This document shows positions 15,059 to 22,000 of a stretch of DNA of 23,210 nucleotides, piece by piece. Position 1 is the first letter of the stretch, and each line of letters starts with the position of its first letter. A program made the position numbers and the translations under genes. The notes under the pieces are model-generated. The model had not been told where the DNA came from. It did no database searches and saw only the letters and a program-made list of their open reading frames with translations. The stretch is from Halobacteria archaeon (lineage in GTDB: Bacteria > Pseudomonadota > Gammaproteobacteria > UBA9214): NCBI GenBank assembly GCA_013041945.1, contig JABDRC010000026.1:1-23210 (forward strand), read 5' to 3'.

Positions 15059-15907
15059 ATGAATTCCAAGAATGGAATTTTCAGTTTCGAGTTCTTCCCG
15101 CCCAAGACAGCGGAGGGCATCGAAAAACTGCGCGCAACACAGGCCGAGCTCGCCAAGGTAGAACCCCGGTTCTTTTCGGTGACCTTCGGTGCCGGCGGTT
15201 CGACGCGCGACCGCACGGCCGAAACCGTCTTCGATATTCAGACAAAGTCAGGTATAGAAACCGCGCCGCACATTTCGTGCATCAGCTCTACCCGTGAGAA
15301 CATCAGCGAGATGCTGACTCATTACCGGGAGCGTGACATCAGCCACATCGTGGCGCTGCGCGGCGACATGCCTTCGGGCATGGTCGAGGCGGGTGAGTTC
15401 CGCTATGCCAACGAACTGGTCGCCTTTATCCGCGAAACCACCGGCGATCATTTCCATATCGAGGTGGCCGCCTATCCTGAGTACCATCCACAGGCGACCA
15501 GCCCTGACCGGGATCTGGCCAATTTCAGGCGCAAGGTCGAGGCCGGCGCAAACAGTGCAATCACGCAGTATTTCTACAATGCGGATGCCTATTTCCGCTT
15601 TATCGAGCGTTGCGGGAAGAACGGCATCGACATTCCGATCGTCCCCGGCATCATGCCGATTACCAACTATTTCCAGCTGGCACGCTTCTCCGATGCCTGC
15701 GGCGCCGAAATTCCCCGCTGGATCCGCAAGCCGCTGGAGATCTACGGCGAAGACATCGACTCGATTCGCGCCTTCGGCGAAGAAGTCGTCACCGGCCTGT
15801 GTGAAAGACTGCTGCAACACGGCGCACCGGGTCTGCACTTCTACACCCTGAACCGCTCGGCGCCCGCGCTGGCGATCTGGAACAATCTGGGTCTGTCTGA
15901 CTTGTAA
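15059..15907 (+). CDS. metF: 5,10-methylenetetrahydrofolate reductase
   Basis: 282 aa. It is a FAD enzyme of the cytosol that reduces methylene-THF to methyl-THF, the methyl donor for remaking methionine from the homocysteine that AhcY releases. By family alignment the catalytic Glu11 (FSFEFFPPK), Asp103 (LRGDMP) and Gln170 (ITQYFYN) correspond to E. coli Glu28, Asp120 and Gln183, a constant offset of 17. HIEVAAYPEYHP and the VPGIMPI loop are typical. The N-terminus is about 17 residues shorter than E. coli MetF, within the family range. ATG 15059 is chosen since homology begins at once; the frame continues 9 codons upstream into repeat sequence. No Shine-Dalgarno is visible, because the leader is the ACTTGCC array. 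Confidence 0.96.
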   Translation: MNSKNGIFSFEFFPPKTAEGIEKLRATQAELAKVEPRFFSVTFGAGGSTRDRTAETVFDIQTKSGIETAPHISCISSTRENISEMLTHYRERDISHIVALRGDMPSGMVEAGEFRYANELVAFIRETTGDHFHIEVAAYPEYHPQATSPDRDLANFRRKVEAGANSAITQYFYNADAYFRFIERCGKNGIDIPIVPGIMPITNYFQLARFSDACGAEIPRWIRKPLEIYGEDIDSIRAFGEEVVTGLCERLLQHGAPGLHFYTLNRSAPALAIWNNLGLSDL

Positions 15908-15913
15908 CACCTT

Positions 15914-15997
15914 CTCGCGCAAAGCCGCCAAGCCGCAAAGAACAACAATACAAAAACTTGCCACAGAGAACACAGAGAACACAGAGAACACAGAGAA
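15914..15997 (+). repeat. Left inverted module with 9-bp CACAGAGAA tandem repeat
   Basis: It begins CTCGCGCAAAGCCGCCAAG, continues with an A/C-rich stretch ending CAAAAACTTGC, and ends in four exact head-to-tail copies of CACAGAGAA (15962-15997). The same order occurs inverted at 16236-16306. Such CCACAGAGAACACAGAG tracts are, from memory, common dispersed intergenic repeats in environmental proteobacteria; read in frame they give spurious FSVFSV-type peptides. Confidence 0.75.
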
Positions 15998-16024
15998 ATA
16001 CTATTGCCCTGACGTAAATATCTT

Positions 16025-16073
16025 GTCATTCCCGCCCCCGCCTTCGCGGGGACAGGCTCCGGCGGGAATCCAG
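16025..16073. repeat. GTCATTCCCGC palindromic intergenic element
   Basis: ATTCCCGCC (16028-16036) pairs with GGCGGGAAT (16061-16069), and inside it CCCCGC-CTTC-GCGGGG (16036-16051) forms a second stem. The ends GTCATTCCCGC and GCGGGAATCCAG are those of a very common bacterial palindromic repeat. Confidence 0.75.
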
Positions 16074-16155
16074 CCCTGAACAATAATCAGATCTGTGCGG
16101 ATACTCCAAACCTGGAGTAAATAATATATTCTGTATGCTTTAATTGTGAGAAGCA

Positions 16156-16161
16156 TATAAT
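16156..16161 (+). promoter_or_regulatory. Possible bioA -10 element
   Basis: A perfect TATAAT lies about 170 bp before bioA, on the descending arm of a 7-bp hairpin (16134-16157). No good -35 hexamer is at 16-18 bp, so this is a weak candidate. Confidence 0.25.
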
Positions 16162-16235
16162 CGCGGCGCAAACAATTGCAATATAACTTGATAAACAGCG
16201 TAACTATCAGGAAATCCGGTCTGTTTTAATAATAA

Positions 16236-16306
16236 TGTTCTCTGTGTGCTCTGTGTTCTCTGTGGCAAGTTTTTTGATTTGTTGTTCTTGGCGGCTCTGC
16301 GCAAGA
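16236..16306 (-). repeat. Right inverted module, partner of 15914-15997
   Basis: Read on the minus strand it follows the left module: TCTTGCGCAGAGCCGCCAAG, an A/C-rich stretch ending AAAAAACTTGC, then CCACAGAGAA repeats including one diverged CACAGAGCA. It lacks an 8-bp CCGCAAAG present in the left module and has fewer tandem units. It ends 23 bp before the bioA start codon. Confidence 0.75.
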
Positions 16307-16329
16307 TGATTTTCTGGTAAATTGCTCCC

Positions 16330-17679
16330 ATGTCCAATGCAGAATTATCCAAACGCGACCTCTCTGTCCTGTGGCATCCGTGCACGCAGATGAAGGACCA
16401 CGAATGGCTGCCGATCATCCCGATCAGGTCCGGCAAGGGTGTGTGGCTCGAGGATTTCGAGGGAAATCGCTATCTCGATGCGATCAGCTCCTGGTGGGTC
16501 AACCTGTTCGGCCACGCCAACCCGCGCATCAACGCCGCACTGGTACAACAGCTTGAGAAGCTGGAGCATGTGCTGCTGGCCGGCTTTTCCCATGAACCTG
16601 TCATCGAGCTGTCCGAGCGCCTGGTGGAAATCACCCCACCCGGCCTGGACCGCTGTTTCTATGCCGATAACGGTTCATCGGCCGTCGAGGTTGCACTGAA
16701 AATGAGCTTCCACGCCTGGCTGAACCAGGGCAAAACCGGCAAAACGAAATTCGTCACGCTGGAAAACAGTTATCACGGTGAAACACTCGGTGCACTCTCC
16801 GTCGGCAATGTGGAACTGTACAGGAAAACCTATAAGCCGCTGTTACTGGAGACCATCACTGCACCATCGCCTGACTGCTACCTGCGCGAGGCCGGCGAAA
16901 GCTGGCGTGAATACAGCCTGCGGCAGTTTGAACACATGGAAAAAATTCTGCGCCGGCAGGCGGACGAAATCTGCGCAGTCATCGTCGAACCGCTGGTGCA
17001 GTGCGCAGGTAACATGCGCATGTATCATCCGGTTTACCTGGAACGACTGCGCAGCGCCTGTGATCGCTATGGCGTACACCTGATCGCCGATGAAATCGCC
17101 GTCGGCTTCGGTCGCACCGGCACCCTGTTCGCCTGTGAACAGGCGGGGATCACACCCGACTTCCTGTGCCTGTCCAAGGGACTGACCGGCGGCTACCTCC
17201 CGCTGTCCGTCGTGGTTACGCGCAACAGTATTTACGACTGCTTCTATGACGACTATGAAAACCTGACCGCCTTCCTGCATTCGCACAGCTATACCGGCAA
17301 TCCGCTGGGCTGCCAGGCAGCACTGGCAACGCTGGACATATTCAACGACGATGATGTCATCGGCAACAACGTTACACTTGCCCGGGCCATGCAGACTGCC
17401 ACCGCCGAACTGGCCGATCATCCGCATGTTGCCGAGATCCGGCAGACCGGCATGATCCTGGCGATCGAAATGGTCCGCGACAGGACAACACACGAACCAT
17501 GGCCATGGCAGGAACGACGCGGCCTGAAAGTCTACCAGCATGCCCTGCAGCACGGCGCACTGCTGCGCCCGCTCGGCAATGTCGTCTACTTCATGCCACC
17601 CTATGTCATAACGCCCGACGAAATCAGAACACTGGCGGAAGTTGCACGGGATGGAATCAATCTTGCAACAACCGGTTGA
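16330..17679 (+). CDS. bioA: Adenosylmethionine-8-amino-7-oxononanoate aminotransferase
   Basis: 449 aa, full length. It is a PLP enzyme that makes 7,8-diaminononanoate for biotin, unusual in using SAM as amino donor. The family N-terminal motif LWHPCTQM (14-21) and SSWWVNLFGH (53-62) mark BioA among class III aminotransferases. GSSAVEVALKM (115-125) binds the cofactor phosphate, SYHGETLGALS follows, Asp254 lies in IADEIAVGFGRTG, and Lys283 in LSKGLTGG is the Schiff-base lysine. No Shine-Dalgarno is visible before ATG 16330, whose leader is repeat DNA. It is separated from the other bio genes, as in Pseudomonas where, from memory, bioA also pairs with rsmE. It is 8 bp before rsmE. Confidence 0.97.
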   Translation: MSNAELSKRDLSVLWHPCTQMKDHEWLPIIPIRSGKGVWLEDFEGNRYLDAISSWWVNLFGHANPRINAALVQQLEKLEHVLLAGFSHEPVIELSERLVEITPPGLDRCFYADNGSSAVEVALKMSFHAWLNQGKTGKTKFVTLENSYHGETLGALSVGNVELYRKTYKPLLLETITAPSPDCYLREAGESWREYSLRQFEHMEKILRRQADEICAVIVEPLVQCAGNMRMYHPVYLERLRSACDRYGVHLIADEIAVGFGRTGTLFACEQAGITPDFLCLSKGLTGGYLPLSVVVTRNSIYDCFYDDYENLTAFLHSHSYTGNPLGCQAALATLDIFNDDDVIGNNVTLARAMQTATAELADHPHVAEIRQTGMILAIEMVRDRTTHEPWPWQERRGLKVYQHALQHGALLRPLGNVVYFMPPYVITPDEIRTLAEVARDGINLATTG

Positions 17680-17687
17680 GCGGACCA

Positions 17688-18422
17688 ATGCGAATCCCGC
17701 GCGTGTATACCCCACAGGACCTGGCAAGCGGCAACACTGTTACCGTCACCGGTCAGACAGCTCGCCATGTCACACAGGTACTGCGCCTGCGTGCCGGCGC
17801 CGGGCTGCGCATATTCAATGGTGACGGGAAGGAATATTCCGCCACGTTCATACGCGCCGGTCGTTCCGAGATCACACTGGACATCGGCAACCCGCTCGAG
17901 ACAGTACCGGAACCGGGCCTGCTCATCCGCCTGGTGCAGGGCATTGCCCGCAACGATCGCATGGACCTGATACTGCAAAAGGCTGTGGAACTCGGCATCG
18001 GCGAAGTACATCCGCTGTGGATGCAGCGCAGCCAGGCACATGTGCGCGGCGAGCGGCTGGAGAAGCGTATTCAGCACTGGCGCGGTGTGATCGCCAGTGC
18101 CTGCGAACAATGTGGACGGGCAACCCTGCCGACGCTGCTGCCGCCGGCACCCTGCCCGGACTGGCTGGCCGGTGATACCGGTGACAGTATGCGGCTCATG
18201 TTACAGCCGGACAGTCCCCGGGTACTCGCCGAACTGGAAAGGCCGGCCGGTAGCGTCACGCTGCTGGTCGGACCGGAAGGCGGCATGAATGTCGACGAGC
18301 GCGCACTCGCCACCGCGGCGGGCTTTATCGGCCTGCGGCTGGGTGCAAGAATACTGAGAACGGAGACAGCTGCACTGGCGGCGCTGTCAGGGATACAGAC
18401 CCTGTGGGGTGATTTTCGCTAG
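17688..18422 (+). CDS. rsmE: 16S rRNA (uracil-1498-N3)-methyltransferase
   Basis: 244 aa, full length. It is a SAM-dependent SPOUT-fold enzyme that methylates U1498 of 16S rRNA in the assembled small subunit. An N-terminal PUA-like RNA-binding domain (about 1-70, starting MRIPRVY) is followed by the knotted SPOUT domain. The SAM-binding motifs are LLVGPEGGM (192-200) and LGARILRTETA (218-228), with the conserved SACEQCGR at 137-143. ATG 17688 begins 8 nt after the bioA stop codon, with GAGCGGA as ribosome site, so the two are likely cotranscribed. It is convergent with chpC across 131 bp. Confidence 0.96.
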   Translation: MRIPRVYTPQDLASGNTVTVTGQTARHVTQVLRLRAGAGLRIFNGDGKEYSATFIRAGRSEITLDIGNPLETVPEPGLLIRLVQGIARNDRMDLILQKAVELGIGEVHPLWMQRSQAHVRGERLEKRIQHWRGVIASACEQCGRATLPTLLPPAPCPDWLAGDTGDSMRLMLQPDSPRVLAELERPAGSVTLLVGPEGGMNVDERALATAAGFIGLRLGARILRTETAALAALSGIQTLWGDFR

Positions 18423-18553
18423 GTTGACGGATCGTTACGCAGGCGCAACTGTATCACCCTGGGCAGGAGCGGATCGTATCCGTGAATGGTTTATTACCGG
18501 AATTATTCGTGCACGCAGTGCGCCCTGCTCCTGATTCTTGCGCCCCGAATAAA

Positions 18554-19018
18554 TCAGGCGGCCTGGTCCAGCTGATCCTCGAGCATACCCTGCAGATGGT
18601 CCAGGTCCGGAATAATGGCCTCTTCGTTGCCGATGCGCACCATGCACTGCAGACCTTCTTCCTCGAAGTCCGAGTATTCATCCGGCGTGTCATGGCCGAA
18701 CTGGATCAGGCCCGGCAAACCGGCCGTGACGATAGCATAGTTCTTCACCTTGCTTTCACGCCGCACGGAATTGACGATCATCAGGCGCGAGAACACCGGG
18801 TTCGACGGCACCCTGATTCCGCACAGCGCCTCCAGGGAAATTACCGCGATTTCCACACCATCCCATTTAACCGTGCCGAGTAACCACTCGGGCATATCCG
18901 GCAATGCCTCGGGAACACGGTAACTGCTGATCTCGGCAACCGCCATATTCGGCAACAGCAGGTTCATTCCCCTGAGAGGGACCCATAAACTGCGAATCTT
19001 TTCCTTGCTTGCTTCCAC
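18554..19018 (-). CDS. chpC: CheW-like adaptor of the Chp cluster (ChpC-type)
   Basis: 154 aa, one CheW-like domain with no extra region. It opens with IRSLWVPLRGMNLLLPNMAVAEI-type strands, followed by LLGTVKWDGVEIAVISLEAL, the typical CheW core, and an acidic end. CheW proteins couple a receptor to the CheA kinase. Being directly behind a ChpA-like kinase, this should be the ChpC-type accessory adaptor for type IV pilus/twitching signalling, and PilI would be the main adaptor. GTG 19018 is chosen because GAGAGGG lies about 7 nt upstream and the gap after chpA is 29 nt, so the two form one operon. No methylesterase gene (chpB) lies between chpA and chpC, as it does in Pseudomonas. Confidence 0.8.
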   Translation of the reverse strand: MEASKEKIRSLWVPLRGMNLLLPNMAVAEISSYRVPEALPDMPEWLLGTVKWDGVEIAVISLEALCGIRVPSNPVFSRLMIVNSVRRESKVKNYAIVTAGLPGLIQFGHDTPDEYSDFEEEGLQCMVRIGNEEAIIPDLDHLQGMLEDQLDQAA

Positions 19019-19047
19019 TTTCCGACCCTCTCTGTTGCGCTGCCCGC

Positions 19048-22000
19048 TCAGGTCGCGGAGACCGCCTGCGTAACACCTATAATTTCATGAATCGAATCGA
19101 GCAGGTCCGTTTCCTGGTAGGGTTTGCCCAGGTAATGCTGAACACCTATCTGTCTCGCGCGCTCACGATGCTTGTCGCCGGTACGCGATGTAATCATGAT
19201 GATCGGTACATGCCTTAGAGTGTCATCATTGCGCATGTGCGTCGCCAGTTCGAAACCATCCATGCGCGGCATCTCGATATCCAGCAACATGATGTCGGGC
19301 ACACTCTCCTGCAGCATGCCCATGGCGTCCACACCATCCTTGGCTGTCACAACCTTGTAGCCGTTGCGCTCCAGCAGGCGGGTAGTTACCTTGCGCACGG
19401 TAATCGAGTCATCGACCACCATTACGACCAGTTTACTATCACGCTGTGCGGACCTTGCAGTACCTGCCGCGGCCTGCACGCTTGTCTCACGGCGGGATAC
19501 GGCAACCATGTCCAGTATCATGACGACGCGCCCGTCGCCGAGGATGGTCGCACCCGAGATACTGTCCACCAGGCTGAGTTGCGGACCGACGGGCTTGATG
19601 ACGACCTCACGGATACCCTGCAACGACTCGACGTGGAAGCCGATGCGCTTTTCGCCTGCACGAATCAGCAGTACCGGCACCTGTTCACGTTCTCCCGGCA
19701 ATGACATGCCGCCCGTTTCCAGCAGGCTGCCGAGATGCTTGAGGCGGTACTCGTTACCACCGTATTCGAACAACTGGTGTCCGTCACTGTAGCACTCCCT
19801 GATTTCCTCGGGATAGAAGCGCACCACGCCCTCGACACTCGCGAGGGGAACACAGAAGGTTTCGTCGCCGGCACTTACCAGCATGCCCTGGTTGATGGCC
19901 AGCGTATACGGCAGGCGCACGGTGAATATTGTGCCCTTGCCGGCTTCGGACTCGATATGCAGTGAACCACCGAGCTGCTTGACCTCGCTGTTCACCACGT
20001 CCAGCCCTACACCGCGCCCGGATATCTGCGTGACTTCACTGGCAGTACTGAATCCGGTTTGCAGCACGAACTGGATCACGTCATCGTCCGGCAGGTCCGA
20101 GCCCTTTGGGATCAGTTCGCGCTCGATGGCACGGGAACGGATGGCATCGATATTCATGCCTGCACCATCGTCGGCGATCCGCAGCACGATCTCCCCGCCA
20201 TCCCGCTCGAACCCGATATCGATCCTGCCGCTAACCGGCTTGCCTGACTCCTTGCGAACGCGCGGGAGTTCGATACCGTGTGCAACCGAGTTTCTCAGCA
20301 TGTGTTCAAGCGGTGCAACGATGCGCTCCAGTACAGCGCGGTCCATTTCACCGTCTTCGCCAAGCAGGTTCACTTCAACCTTCTTGTCGAGCTGGCGGGC
20401 GGACTGGCGTGCAATCCTGCGCAAACGGGGTGACAGACTGACGAACGGAATCATTCGCGTGCGAATCAGGTTTTCCTGCAATTCGGTGCTGACGCGTGAT
20501 TGCTGCAGCAGCAGTGTCTCGGAATCACGCGTCGTGCTCTCCATCAGTTCCTGGAGACTGCGCAAGTCACTGATACTCTCCATCAGCGAGCGCGACAGCT
20601 GCTGCAGGTTGGAATAGCGGTCCATCTCCAGCGGGTCGAAGTCCTGGTTTCGCACGTCGGACTCCTGTTCATGGCGATACAGGATCTGCGCCTCGGTCTC
20701 CATCTCAAGCTTGCGTAACTGGTCACGCAGACGGCTGATAGTCTGATCGAGCTCGGCGAGGTTGAAGCGGTAGTCGCTGATCTGCTTCTCCATGCGGGCG
20801 CGGAAGATGTTGATCTCACCGGCATGGTTGACCATATTGTCCAGCGTTTCCGACTGGACCTTGACCTGCTCGCCGCGCACCTTGGTCTGCTGGTCACGAT
20901 CGATCACCAGGCGTGGCGGCGAAACATTTCGTCCTCGCGGTCGCACCGGAGCCGGCGGCACCGGCTCCTCGTCCTGTACCTCAGCTTCCGGCAGGGCCAC
21001 GGGCTCGTCGGCAATGGCTTCGCCTGCAGGCTCCTCATCGGCATGCGCGGGCTCCCCGACTGCCGTTACCGGTTCTGTCGTGATGCCACCCTCTTCGGCA
21101 ACGGTTTGCCCTTCAGGCTGTTCGTCGACAAGCCGGGAATCATCGTCCTCGACAACGGCAGGCGTTGCTCCCCCGGCCTCCGGCGCGTCCCCGGATACGG
21201 TCGCCGTTGCCGGCCCGGTGGTTGTCCCGGCTACCTCGCCATCACTGATAATGGCCTGCAGCCCCGCCTCTAGCCCGGTCGCGGGCGTAACGGGTTGATG
21301 GTTCTTGACCTGGTCCAGCATATCCGCCAGGCGATCATGTGAGTCGGCGAGCATACCGAACAGTTCCGGTTTGGACTGCACCCTGTTCTCGGCAATTTCC
21401 GTCATGACCGATTCCACGGCATGACTCAGGTCGCCGATGGGCATCAGGTCCACCATGCGTGCACTGCCCTTCAGGGTGTGCAGTTGACGCTGGAATTCAG
21501 CCATCAGGTCGTGATTGCCGGGCTCGTCGGACCAGGCACGCAGTGTGGCTTCACTGGCATCCATTATCTCGGTCGCTTCCTCGACGAATATTTCGAACAG
21601 CGCCGGGTCAACATCTGTATAGACATCATGCTGCGACCCGGTGGCCGCTTCCACCGGCGCAGCCGGTTCTTCGAGTGTTTCGGCCGGGGTGTCAACCTGC
21701 GTTTCATCGTCCGCAGCTGCAGCATCACTCACGCAGACAGTTTCACCGGCATCCCCGGGGCCTGCGTCTTCCACATGCCCCAACCCATCCAACAATTCAG
21801 CGGGTAACTCGGCAATGTACTCCTCCGGCGAGCCTTCATCAGCAAGCGGCTCCGGGAGCGCCTCCGCCTCGTCCACCCCGGCAATCTTGTCATCAGTAAA
21901 CACCAATTCTTCGGCAACCGTTTCCTCCGCCGGGGCCGCGTCCGGGAAACCGACAGGCGATATGACCACGGCCGGAGGCTGGTGCTCCACCGGCGGTAAT

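Larger units (their letters stand above)
15908..16329. repeat. 422-bp gene-free gap between metF and bioA, built of repeats
   Basis: There is no supported protein gene. An inverted pair of related modules (15914-15997 and 16236-16306) brackets a GTCATTCCCGC palindrome and about 160 bp of AT-rich DNA. The AT-rich part holds a TATGCTT/AAGCATA hairpin (16134-16157) overlapping a perfect TATAAT (16156-16161). The overall shape is that of a roughly 390-bp element with imperfect terminal inverted repeats, or of stacked intergenic repeats. Confidence 0.65.

Noticed and set aside
15961..15997. CACAGAGAA tandem copies as a CRISPR array
   Set aside because: The 9-bp units are head-to-tail without spacers. 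This is a simple tandem repeat, with no cas genes nearby.
18423..18553. Gap between rsmE and chpC
   Set aside because: I saw only a 7-bp CAGGAGC/GCTCCTG pairing over a long loop and no U-tract, so I call no terminator or gene here.
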